Part shown: piece by piece, positions 32,101-64,000 of the stretch
Position numbering within the stretch: the stretch's first letter is position 1
Layout: every line of letters begins with the position of its first letter
Assembly: GCF_049243985.1 (NCBI RefSeq)
Contig: NC_135374.1
Location: 50,341,934-50,405,933 of the forward strand
Length of the DNA: 64,000 bases
Direction of reading: 5' to 3'
Source: Paroedura picta
Taxonomy: Eukaryota; Chordata; Lepidosauria; Squamata; Gekkonidae
Made by a program: the position numbers and the translations under genes
Notes under the pieces: generated by a model
Told to the model about the DNA's origin: nothing
What the model saw: the letters and a program-made list of their open reading frames with translations, nothing else
Databases searched by the model: none

Positions 32101-35100
32101 TCATTTAATTAGTAGTTCTGACAAACTTTTTCTCCCTTCAATAGTCTGTTTATATGTAGGGTGCACAGATATATTGGACAAATATGGATTTCTCTTTTGT
32201 TGTCACATTAAAAGAACTGTCTACTTGAGGATCCTTAAAATCGTAACTTCCTCAACATTTTGTGAATTACTTTTAAAAGATACACTATCAGCTGAATGCA
32301 TTAACCTGCTTTATACTGAGAGGGATCATTGATAACGTCAATATTGTCCATTCTGATTAGTAGCATGGGTTTTTCACATCACTTATTACCTATTGCGTTT
32401 AAAAAATGAAAATGGAAATACCAGGGATATAACCTGAAACTTTATGAATGCAAAACAGGTGCTTTATTATCTAGCCATGGCACCTCCCCAACAATTAAAA
32501 TTTATTGGAATTCTTTATTGGTTTGCAGCCCTTACTGATAGATGCCTTCCTATAAAGTTTATTAGTTTCCATACTCTTGATTGTTATGATGGGTATATAT
32601 AATTATCTATTAATGAACTTGGTGGTTCTCATCAGCCCCAAATTCATGCATACATACATTATTTTGATACTTCCTTGACAAATTAATTCATGCAAATAGA
32701 TCTTCCACCATCCTGAATTACTTTCTAAACAATACATGAAGAGGATCATGTAATTTTACATGATTAAAGTGACTTTTCTCAATGGAAAGTGTGTAACCAT
32801 AATGTGTGTTCCTTTTAGGGAATGGATAACTGGAACACAAATCACTTCTGTTGGCCTTTGTTGGCTGATAATGAAATCTCTTGAATGACTTCTCTCATTT
32901 GTCCATATTTTCTTTTTATAGGAATTCAGACCTTTATGGTACTCTTCCATTACCTGTTAGTCCTTTCCAGATTAACAGTAGTCCGCTTCAGGAATATTCT
33001 TCTTTTCAAAACATGGTAAGTTTGGAATAATCCTTATAAATCCATCACAATGATAGACTGGAAGTTTATGTAGCTTGCACAATGCACAGAACAGCTGTGG
33101 ATCTTGTGGAAGATCAGTATAATTTCTTACAGTACCTGGGATTGTCTTTTACTCTTTTAAAACCATGATTACTTTTGGTAGTTTTATTCCTCTGGGTTCT
33201 AGCTTCACTGTATTCCTGTTATGTCTCAGAGAAAGAATTCTTTTTTATCTGTGGCAATTCCCATTGCACAACTCTGTCTTCATCATCTAGTGGAGTGGCT
33301 GTCCCTGATGGCTCCAGGCAAAGAAACATTTTGTAGTGACTAATGGTGATGTTCCTTTGGATGACTTTAAAAGCATGGTCAAAGGTCATCCTTTTAATAT
33401 GCGCTGATTCACATGCTGGCATCTGTCACTCAGCATGAGCAAAGAATGCAACTGCTTATGTTTATTATATTTATTTATTTATTTATTATGTTCGTTCCAG
33501 ATTACTAGTTTTGTAAATAAGTAGAAGAAAATGAAATCAGAGACCTTAAAGACTTGTGCCTGTATTGTATTCTGATGGAAATAATTGGTTGATCAATAAT
33601 GCTGAACTCAAATAAAGTTGGTATAGATGCTGATTTGACTACTCAATGCCTCTGTACAGTTCCAGAAGGCCTTGTGGGCTATATATGGATGCATATGATA
33701 GGTTATGCTGAGTCAGACCATTGCCTATTCTGACTGGCAATGCTTCTTCAGAGTCTCATGTTGTAGTCCTTCACATCTCCCGCTATCCATTTTGCATAAT
33801 CTGAGATTGAATCTGTCGCCTTTGGCCTGCCAAGCAGATACTTTGCCCTTGAACCCCGGCATCTCCCCAAGATCGTTTTGGACCATAATGTTGCAGGCTA
33901 CAGGTTGGTTCAACTGTTTATCAGCTCTTCTGTATGAATCCTAGTGGTTCAGTGTATCATAATTTAGAAAAGGCTGGTCTTGAAATGTCCAACAAATTTC
34001 TATCTCTAACCTGCTTTATTATGTACTAGTAAAAAAGCCCATTGTATCCAGAAGACAATGGGCGCTAGCAGGCAGGGACCAGAGCGAGGGGCAGGCGAGG
34101 GACAGAGCAAGGGACAGGCTACCTGAAAGAGGAGGCGGGTGGCGGCTCCTCGGCGTCTCCTGGTTTTTGGTGGGGAGTCCCAGGCGTGGTGCGCTGGGCT
34201 GCGGCGGGTCCTGTGCGTTTATTTGATCTTCTGCGGCTGGGGGGGGGTTGGTTCTTTCCGCTGCTTCCAGGAGGCCACGGCCGCGGATCAGGCCGCGCCC
34301 GGCCGCGCCCGCGGGGCCGCGCCCGGCCGCGCCCGCGGGGCCGCGCCCGGCCGCGCCCGCGGGGCCGCGCCCGGCCGCGCCCGCGGGGCCGCGCCCGGCC
34401 GCGCCCGCGGGGCCGCGCCCGGCCGCGCCCGCGGGGCCGCGCCCGGCCGCGCCCGCGGATCGGGCCGCACCCGCGAGCCGCGCCCGCGGATCGGGCTGCG
34501 TGGGCGCGGCCCGGCCGCGGTTCCCTCTCGGCGGCTGGAGTCTCGGCGGCTGGAGTCTTGCCGGGGGCTCCCTCAGGGGCCGGCCTGACTCGTCAGGCTG
34601 GGAGCAACTGCGAGCCGCGCTGCGCGCGGCTCGCAGTTACTGAGGCTGGGAATCAGAGGGACCAATCGGCAGGCGCTTCGCGCCTGCCGATTGGTCCCTC
34701 TGATTGTCTGTCATGAGGAAGGGTCCAATCCGGACCCTTCCTCATCCCGGACACATCCCGCCCCAGAACCCCTTACTATTTTATTTAGTCCGTGGCGCCC
34801 GCGGCGCCACGGGCGGTGTACAGATAATGGAGAATCACTTCATTAGATAGTTGGGAGAAAGGCAGTTGAAAAGCCTGCACACTTGCAAAATATGGACTCA
34901 TATTTGAATTCCAATTATGGACTCACTGTTTTTTATTTTCTGAGGTAAATCCAAAAATAACTTACCACTCTTATTACCAGTCTCTGAAATTGATGTTTGT
35001 TCTGTTTTCTAGATGACTTACTTCTTAGAACAGCAATATATACCAACTAATCCAGTGGGTCAACAGTTTCCTTACTATCAGATGATACCACCTCCACCAC

Positions 35101-35291
35101 AGTTTCCAAGTTTTCCTGCATCACCCTACTCAAATCCTGGACAAACCTCTTTTGAACATGTGTACACAGAACCAAAGAACCACACGCTACATCTAATTAA
35201 TGAAGACATGCCTAAAATGAAGAGACAGCGTGAAACTAGTGATAGTGACAGTAGTATGGAAAGTGATAGGAAAAAAACAAAGAGAAAATGA
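19865..35291 (+). CDS. RBM11: RNA-binding protein 11 (RBM11), complete, five coding exons
   Basis: Exons 19865-19966, 27444-27606, 31458-31536, 32922-33015, 35013-35291; phases close exactly and give 238 residues ending at TGA 35289-35291. One RRM spans residues 12-89: RNP2 LFVGNL (14-19) and RNP1 KTFGFVCF (52-59). The tail is Pro/Gln/Tyr-rich (PYYQMIPPPPQFPSFPASP) and ends in a Ser/Asp then Lys/Arg run (TSDSDSSMESDRKKTKRK), likely a nuclear localisation signal. VREEILYELFLQ and GFVCFKH point to RBM11 rather than its paralogue RBM7. Family knowledge: RBM11 is a nuclear splicing regulator enriched in brain and testis that binds U-rich RNA. It is shorter than human RBM11 (about 281 residues), the difference lying after the RRM. 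The first ATG in a CpG island was taken as start. Exon 5 follows a Helitron-like insertion by 188 bp. Confidence 0.93.
20150..21050. other. RBM11 intron 1, start; nothing firm recognised
   Basis: GC falls after the CpG island. A short L2- or SINE-like tail complement (tttatatgccgctcttccc, about 20265) is the only element seen; 20550-20760 is purine/pyrimidine-skewed without a recognisable family. Confidence 0.4.
21220..21740. repeat. Degenerate tandem array, about 115-140 bp unit
   Basis: Four successive units share a ctgatctctgcagtctggg-type block, a tccccaggt/tctccaggtt-type block, ccacctggag-type block and a ggcacagtgcc(t)cacaga-type block. The unit derives from the MITE-like family of 17010 (same ctgatctctgtagtctggag and cacctggagg blocks), amplified in place. 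A T/G run (21203-21222) precedes it. Confidence 0.55.
22092..22140 (+). mobile_element. Helitron-like 3' terminus (hairpin plus CTAG)
   Basis: ctagcaccctttgt, then a stem with acaacgggc, ctttgct and CTAG at 22137-22140 followed by T. Closely related to the termini at 6043 and 34026. The upstream body cannot be delimited. Confidence 0.5.
22220..22478. mobile_element. Non-autonomous hAT element with 8-bp TSD
   Basis: 259 bp from cagggattctcaaccagggt to gttgtaaaaggctg, Charlie-type degenerate inverted ends, with an exact 8-bp duplication ctttagag (22212-22219, 22479-22486). No coding capacity. Confidence 0.85.
22500..25520. other. RBM11 intron 1 interior, mostly unrecognised
   Basis: About 3 kb of AT-rich intron. 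Faint dispersed-repeat pieces at 22690-22775 and 23640-23715 and an L2-like tail near 22860-22975; otherwise no family, gene or RNA seen. Open frames here (for example 23836-24195) lack any recognisable domain. Confidence 0.4.
25530..26235 (+). repeat. L2-type LINE 3' part
   Basis: A tail (tgttagccgttgtgaggcgg, then aataaa at about 25630) is followed by ORF2 C-terminal coding: LHWFPVEFRIHFKVLVLTFK, RARAFSVLVPTWWNELLEEL. It ends aataaataaataat at about 26230. The last ORF2 piece (25558-25986) is still open for 142 codons, so moderately young. Confidence 0.8.
26785..27055 (-). repeat. MIR-like tRNA-derived SINE
   Basis: ccctgtgaggtatgttaggc, tgagaggagttggctggctc and agcaagcttccatagcagaa followed by ggggttgggtcc is the reverse complement of a CORE-type SINE with a tRNA-like head near 27040. 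Confidence 0.65.
27444..27606 (+). CDS. RBM11: RBM11 coding exon 2 (rest of RRM)
   Basis: 163 nt between tttttgcag|gctggt and ctttg|gtaggt. Encodes AGPVTKVTICKDKDGRLKTF, GFVCFKH and NGIRLYGRPIKVQYRF. Confidence 0.95.
28510..28870 (+). repeat. LINE ORF2 C-terminal fragment (RTE/R4-like)
   Basis: Plus strand reads LQRFGHVCRMN, ERPTEWKI and KTWLKQIKEDLRNQRLT, the 'WfGHv.Rm ... W...i..DL' pattern found after the RT in RTE- and R4/Dong-type LINEs. Disrupted; clade not settled. Confidence 0.5.
29985..30190. repeat. Dispersed MITE-like repeat
   Basis: Begins gctgccagctccaggttggg; interior ggatataatcctgtagagtc and cattttctccaggagacag. Most complete 5' end of the family described at 17010. Confidence 0.55.
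30244..30410 (+). repeat. MIR-like tRNA-derived SINE
   Basis: aagccagtatggtatagtgg, ttagtgcttcagagtaggat and ctaatatccctcacaggatg; 5' two thirds of the SINE. Confidence 0.6.
30670..30840. repeat. Dispersed MITE-like repeat
   Basis: aactccaggataggaaattc, acagtacagtataatgctgt and gactgcctccaggtgg; ends are imperfect inverted repeats. Confidence 0.5.
30850..31025. mobile_element. Penelope-like terminal repeats, head-to-head pair
   Basis: 30850-30965 is the 3' end in minus orientation (gggtctgaagcagcagaaca, gtagcacctttaaaagcca, aaggtataagcttttgtggg); 30966-31025 is the same end in plus orientation (ttatacctcgaataaaactt, gttggtcttaaaggtgccac). Together they form an interrupted palindrome without any coding body between. 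Confidence 0.65.
31026..31250 (+). mobile_element. C-rich unit with Helitron-like 3' hairpin
   Basis: C-rich body (31120-31215) followed by a hairpin (gcccattttt with aaatgggc, about 31220-31239) and ctttattacaag; the final CTAG has decayed to CAAG. Related to the terminus at 10486. Confidence 0.4.
31458..31536 (+). CDS. RBM11: RBM11 coding exon 3
   Basis: 79 nt between ttcatag|ggagtt and tacag|gtattg. Encodes GSSHCPELSSHCQNMESSAD and MQSLTY; low-complexity linker after the RRM. Confidence 0.85.
31620..31670 (+). repeat. L2-type LINE tail fragment
   Basis: attgctgtgccgggagtggc followed by tataaataaataaatg. Confidence 0.4.
32345..32500 (-). repeat. tRNA-derived SINE fragment
   Basis: accagggatataacctgaaa, then aatgcaaaacaggtgcttta and tctagccatggcacctcccc is the complement of a tRNA-like SINE head. 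RBM11 intron 3. Confidence 0.5.
32922..33015 (+). CDS. RBM11: RBM11 coding exon 4
   Basis: 94 nt between tttttatag|gaattc and acatg|gtaagt. Encodes RNSDLYGTLPLPVSPFQINS and SPLQEYSSFQNM. Confidence 0.85.
33692..33935 (-). repeat. tRNA-derived SINE
   Basis: atgctgagtcagaccattgc, tgactggcaatgcttcttca and ttggcctgccaagcagatac; complement of the family at 51490-51710. RBM11 intron 4. Confidence 0.6.
34291..34458. repeat. 24-bp tandem repeat, seven identical units
   Basis: Units start at 34291, 34315, 34339, 34363, 34387, 34411 and 34435; each is two ggccgcgccc decamers plus gcgg. All seven are identical as read. Because 24 is a multiple of three and no unit frame has a stop, all frames stay open across it on both strands. 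Confidence 0.97.
34606..34812. repeat. Four consecutive perfect hairpins
   Basis: Stem 1: 34606-34620 with 34624-34638 (15 bp, 3-nt loop). Stem 2: 34651-34676 with 34680-34705 (26 bp, 3-nt loop). Stem 3: 34713-34726 with 34732-34745 (14 bp, 5-nt loop). Stem 4: 34790-34799 with 34803-34812 (10 bp, 3-nt loop). All arms are exact. They lie at the inferred 5' side of the Helitron-like element. Confidence 0.95.
35013..35291 (+). CDS. RBM11: RBM11 coding exon 5 (C-terminus)
   Basis: 279 nt from ttttctag|atgact to the stop. Encodes a Pro/Tyr/Gln-rich segment and the acidic-Ser then basic tail. The ATG opening this exon is internal, not a start: it joins in phase 0 to exon 4. Confidence 0.92.
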   Translation: MTYFLEQQYIPTNPVGQQFPYYQMIPPPPQFPSFPASPYSNPGQTSFEHVYTEPKNHTLHLINEDMPKMKRQRETSDSDSSMESDRKKTKRK

Positions 35292-36345
35292 ATGTATAAA
35301 GATATAAGCACTATTTAGTGGTGTTGACATAGTTTTCAATTGCGCTATGTAGGAGACTCTCTTTGTACACTGCAAAATGGTATTGTGAAGAATATTACAT
35401 GCTCATTACAGAAACTACAGTCTGAAGGAGGTTTACAGTGGATTGAAAGAAACTATAATGAAAGTTGACTTTTTCTATTAAAAAAAGAAATGTAACATTT
35501 TGGAATTTTATTTACCATAGCAGAATGCTTCACCGGGTACAGCTAATGCACATATGTGCTGTCTTGGAAATGAGGTGAATCGATGCGGAACTGTCAATAA
35601 CTTTAGCCAGCTTTAGCCAGCTTTCAGTTGAACACTGAAAGCTTTCCTCATTTTTTGCTCTCTCTATTAAATATATAGTGCAGCCTTTCCTGGATTATTC
35701 CATTTCAGATTATAGATAGGACATTGCATGTTGGATTGCTCCCTCACATAAAAAAAAGTCCTTCATGCAAAATGCTAGCATGGTAGAAATCTTAATGAAC
35801 TTAATGGTGATGTGGTAGTGTATGTACATAAGTTTTTTTTAATGTGTAGGGAACATTAAATATGTTGCCCAGCTGTATCTAATGATACAGTCCCCACCAG
35901 TTCCTATTGCTGTGTTTCAAGTGGCTATAAGGATGCAGTTTGGTTCTATACAACTTTGTTTGAAAGTACTACTGTATTAAATGGTGTATGCTCTTCAGTA
36001 AGTATGCATAGGATTTTGTCATACATAAACTTTGTTGTAATCAGCAGAACTTCAGTCTAAATAAATAGTTAGGAAAAAATGCCAGAATTATAATTTATTC
36101 AAATATACTAAAGAGACTTGAATATATGGTCATATTTTGAAGATGTGAATGCTTTATGAAACAGTATCTGAACTCAAGGTGTTAGTATCTCTAGGAGATT
36201 CTGATTTGCAAGGTCTATATAGTCATTCTTTTATGTATATTTGTTTCCCAAAGGGAATTTTTAATACAGAAAACATGAGTTTTCATACAATGTCACCATG
36301 TGATGCAACAACAATAATAAAGCTTGTCTGTGATAAAAATCTACC
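35292..36345 (+). other. RBM11 3' untranslated region (inferred)
   Basis: AT-rich sequence after the stop. Possible poly(A) signals are AATAAA near 36059 and at 36316-36321, the latter followed by a T/G-rich stretch. The used site cannot be told from sequence. Confidence 0.5.
36316..36321 (+). promoter_or_regulatory. Candidate RBM11 polyadenylation signal
   Basis: AATAAA about 1.03 kb after the stop codon, followed by gcttgtctgtg. Confidence 0.45.
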
Positions 36346-36724
36346 TTCAGGTAGTTGAAAGTGTGCTGTGGATCTGATGTGGTTCTGATGGTTCTTTAGT
36401 GTTGAAAATATAACAAACCTATAGACTGCATGATATTTATTGAAAACTAGCAGTTATATTTCACTTGTGCCTAGCTTTGATATATGGAGAAAAGTGATAT
36501 AGTGTATTATCCCTGTATACCAATTCATATGCTACTACAGGTCCAACCTGTAGAGCTATATAATCGTTCATTTGCTAGAAGCAGTACTGGGGTAATTTCC
36601 TTCTCTGGTTTTCTACATAATATGATACAAAAGACCACCCTATCGGGTGTCAAGATCATCTGTAATGAGCCATCTGTGCATTTGGCAGATGGCTTGGTGT
36701 GCAACGATGATTAACATGAATTAA

Positions 36725-37140
36725 TCACAGGAGGATCTGAATGGTTTGCCTGACTATGCAGTTTCTTAAAACAGCAATAATACAAGGTATGATGAAAACT
36801 GACTGGGAAGAGTTCTAAGAGGATTTCCACAAACTGGGTGAGTGGGTGACAATGTGGCAAATGAAGCTCGGTGTCAGTAAGTGTAAGGTGATGCACAGTG
36901 GGACAAAATATCCCATCTGCAGGTATAAGCCAACTTCCTGTGAGAGTGAAAAAGATATTAGGGTCATGTGGATAACTCAAAAAAAGTGGCAATGCAGTGT
37001 GCTGGAGCAGTGAAAAGGGCAAATTCTCTGTTAGGGATTATTAGGGAAGGAATTGAGAATAAAATGTCAGATATTATGATGCCCCTGTATGTATCTGTGG
37101 TGCAACCTCATTTTGAATACTTCCTTGAGCCTGTAGCACT
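36725..37140 (+). mobile_element. CR1-type LINE fragment
   Basis: Plus strand reads WVTMWQMKLGVSKCKVMHSG-type and GAVKRANSLLGIIREGIENK, CR1 RT thumb region. It abuts an opposite-strand CR1 piece. Confidence 0.75.
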
Positions 37141-37149
37141 CCATTTGTC

Positions 37150-37790
37150 ACTGCTCTCCAACAGGATGACAAGTCATTAACAAGCATCCTTTGAGTGTGA
37201 TCTATCAACCAGTTATCAATCCACCTAATAGTAATAGGATCCATACCACATTTTACCAACTTGTCAACAAGAATATCATGTGGAACCTTATCAGAAGCTC
37301 TTTGTCACCTGTTACAATGTCACTTTCTTGTCACCAGTCCTACCAGGTCCTTACTTTTTTTCTTTCTTTGAACATAACTAAATTGCATTTAACATTTCTT
37401 AGACAAAGCTCATATTGAGCTTTAGCTTTTCTCTCCCTATGAGCATGGGTTATTTGTTTATATTCATCCTTGGAAATAAGCCCCTCCCTCCCATTTCTAA
37501 ATAAGTCTTCTTTATTACTCAGATCTTTTGAAATCTGTTTATGGAACCACCCTGGCTTCTTTAGGCTCCTCCCATTTTTCTTAAGAGAATTGTTTGTGAT
37601 TGTGCCTTCAGTATTTCACTTTTAAGAAATTCCCATCCCTCTTGATCTCCTTGAATTTTTCTGGTGATTGGATTCTACCCAGCATAAAGTTTGTTAAAAT
37701 TAGCTTTCCTGTAGTCAAGCTTATGTGTTTGACCAGTTACAGGTTTTCTCTTTCCCAAGACTATACATTTCAAAATCACATGGTCATTAC
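37150..37790 (-). mobile_element. CR1-type LINE fragment, inverted
   Basis: Minus strand: a [17 protein letters not shown]-type RT block (about 37190-37300) and, further right, the CR1 linker upstream of the RT (PGWFHKQISKDL, EYKQITHAHREKAKAQYEL). It is head-to-head with 36725-37140. Confidence 0.75.
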
Positions 37791-38379
37791 TACCCTGTGT
37801 GACCATGTTTGTGTGGTGCTAGCAAAGGGCTTCTGACATGAACCCCTCTGATCTAGGTAGGCTGTACTATATAAGAAGGCTGTGCTCCTATATTGTTTTA
37901 CATGGGAAACCAGAACAGATAGCAAGCTCAGCATGTGTATGGCTGGTAACCTGGAGGGAAGGATGTAGAAACCTTCTGTGTAGCTTCTTCAACTACGGGT
38001 TCCAACATGTGCTACACCATTGGGAAACAATGTTCCTGGGATGAGTGTATATATTTTTTTCATCCCCACTTGTAAAAATTGCCCATCCAGAAATAAAGGA
38101 ATTATAATTACTGAGTGCAGTTCACATCACATCACAACAATTCAAGGGGAAGAATGTTTTGGTTGTAGGATTAATCGGGCAAAACCAGATTTTAGTCTGA
38201 CCTACCCCTCAGGCTCTTTCAGTGACATCCCTGCTCACCTCAAACGTGATTTTTTGTCTTTTTAAAGCATGGTCAAAATAATATACCGTTCAATTAGAGG
38301 GTGTGCTCCTGTTTCGAATATGCACCCGATTTCCCTTCTCACCGCCATCTGGCCATGCTAGCTGTGTTGTTGACACTGG

Positions 38380-38540
38380 CCCCAGGAGACCCGCCCCGAT
38401 CTGCAGATGGGCGCTGGATTGGCTGGCCTTAGCCTTCAATCAGAGGCGCTCAGTCTGTTGATGCCACCTCCGCTTGCAGGTCAGTGCTTGAGCCGGAATC
38501 AGCGGGGCTATTCCGGTTTTCTCCAAGGAATTAAACAGAT
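38380..38540 (+). promoter_or_regulatory. Candidate ABCC13 promoter and 5' UTR
   Basis: A moderately CpG-rich stretch just before the ATG, with an inverted CCAAT (ggattgg, about 38415), a second CAAT-like site (caatcag, about 38443) and a GC box-like cccgccccg (about 38391). No TATA box. Start site not determinable. Confidence 0.4.
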
Positions 38541-63353
<24,813 letters not shown>

Positions 63354-63904
63354 GTGAGTAAATACTCATTTTCATGATTCTGTTTCCTAAGACTTTAACC
63401 TGTTGCCAAGATAGTCATATGATGGTGGTCATGGTTCCTTACCACAATACAGATCATATGATGTAGCACCAGTGAATAATTTAACCTAATGGCCCATGAG
63501 TCATTAGAAATCTGGCTTTTGAAGTAGGACCTTATGTGCATAATTGATGTGATATTTACTACTTCATTTCAGATTTTGAAGAATAGGGATCTGACATAGA
63601 CAGCTGGGAAGAAATGGTGGGTGATTGCCTGTCAGGACATTGTGGCATGATCCTGCTATACGCCTGCTAGATGGCTTGCGTACTTATCTTTCTGTAGCCA
63701 TGACTCAAGATCCCCTAACCTGTCTAAGGATTCTTAACTCTTTCTGTTGGTGATATACCCCTAGAATATGTACATCCAATGATTTGTTGTCCCAAGCTTC
63801 TTTAAACTTACCTTTTGTAAAAGACACGTTTCATTTTTTCTTAATTTTAATTTTGGTGGGTTAAATTCAGCCTGATGTAGATCCAGGGATTCTTGATGTC
63901 AGTA

Positions 63905-64000
63905 CCAGCTTGGTGTCGTAGTGGTTAGGAGCACGGACTTCTAATCTGGTGAGCTGTGTTTGATTCCATGTTCCTTCACATGCAGCCAGCTAGGTGACCT
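63905..64000 (+). repeat. MIR/CORE-like SINE, cut by window end
   Basis: ccagcttggtgtcgtagtgg, ttaggagcacggacttctaa and tgcagccagctaggtgacct; the 5' third of the SINE in the ABCC13 intron after exon 15. Confidence 0.85.

Larger units (their letters stand above)
34026..34824 (-). mobile_element. Helitron-like non-autonomous element, hairpin-rich, 799 bp
   Basis: Read on the minus strand it begins TCTGTACACC (34824) and ends with a 9-bp-stem hairpin (34037-34045 with 34055-34063), a T-rich spacer and CTAG (34029-34026). The bases outside are A and T, so insertion is between A and T with no duplication: the canonical Helitron rule set (5' TC, 3' CTRR, 3' hairpin, AT target). It has no Rep or helicase coding. 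Inside are a seven-unit 24-bp GC array (34291-34458) and four perfect hairpins (34606-34812). GC content far exceeds the flanks. It sits in RBM11 intron 4, 188 bp before exon 5, antisense to the gene. The perfect arms suggest a young copy. Alternative: an unknown GC-rich MITE; the terminal evidence favours Helitron. Confidence 0.7.

Noticed and set aside
34291-34458. CRISPR array
   Set aside because: Identical head-to-tail units without spacers, in a vertebrate intron.
34139-34716. Three long overlapping Arg/Ala/Gly/Pro-rich reading frames
   Set aside because: They result from the 24-bp tandem array, which leaves every frame open; no start context, domain or splice logic supports a protein.
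19865-35291. Naming the RRM gene RBM7
   Set aside because: RNP1 GFVCF, the helix VREEILYELFLQ and the short SDSDSS-basic tail fit RBM11; RBM7 has a long Ser/Arg-rich tail.

Overview
The window is vertebrate nuclear DNA, most likely from a squamate reptile (a lizard, possibly a gecko). This rests on split genes with consensus splice sites and on the repeat mix: tRNA-headed SINEs with BovB-like tails (Sauria SINE type), a 5S-rRNA-headed SINE, MIR/CORE-like SINEs, L2 and CR1 LINEs, Penelope-like elements, hAT MITEs and Helitrons. No bacterial features, CRISPR arrays or functional RNA genes were seen.

Three host genes lie in the order LIPI (-), RBM11 (+), ABCC13 (+), the order known from human 21q11.2. 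LIPI enters from the left: coding exons 1-4 (14850 down to 2915) encode a signal peptide and the nucleophile Ser and Asp of a phospholipase A1; later exons lie outside the window. RBM11 (19865-35291) is complete: five coding exons, 238 residues, one N-terminal RRM, and a CpG-rich promoter. ABCC13 starts at 38541; 15 coding exons to 63353 give about 673 residues covering the first membrane domain and all of NBD1. Every exon is open and in phase, whereas human ABCC13 is a pseudogene. The second half lies beyond the right edge.

Between and inside the genes: 0-2.1 kb is L2 and SINE debris; 6.5-8.9 kb is a Penelope-like element interrupted by CR1; 9.8-13.9 kb is a nested stack (C-rich Helitron-like unit, Penelope broken by a hAT MITE, L2 pieces and a solo LTR); 17-22.5 kb holds SINEs, MITEs, a degenerate tandem array and the RBM11 CpG island; 25.5-31.3 kb holds L2, SINE and Penelope pieces; 34026-34824 is a 799-bp Helitron-like element with a 7 x 24-bp GC-rich array and four perfect short-loop hairpins, 188 bp before the last RBM11 exon; 36.7-37.8 kb is inverted CR1; the ABCC13 introns carry CR1, L2, SINEs and a decayed hAT transposon.

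The three genes are neighbours by ancestry, not members of one pathway: LIPI is a lipase, RBM11 a splicing regulator, ABCC13 a membrane transporter. The most unusual object is the hairpin-rich Helitron; the most useful gene result is the apparently intact ABCC13 N-terminal half.
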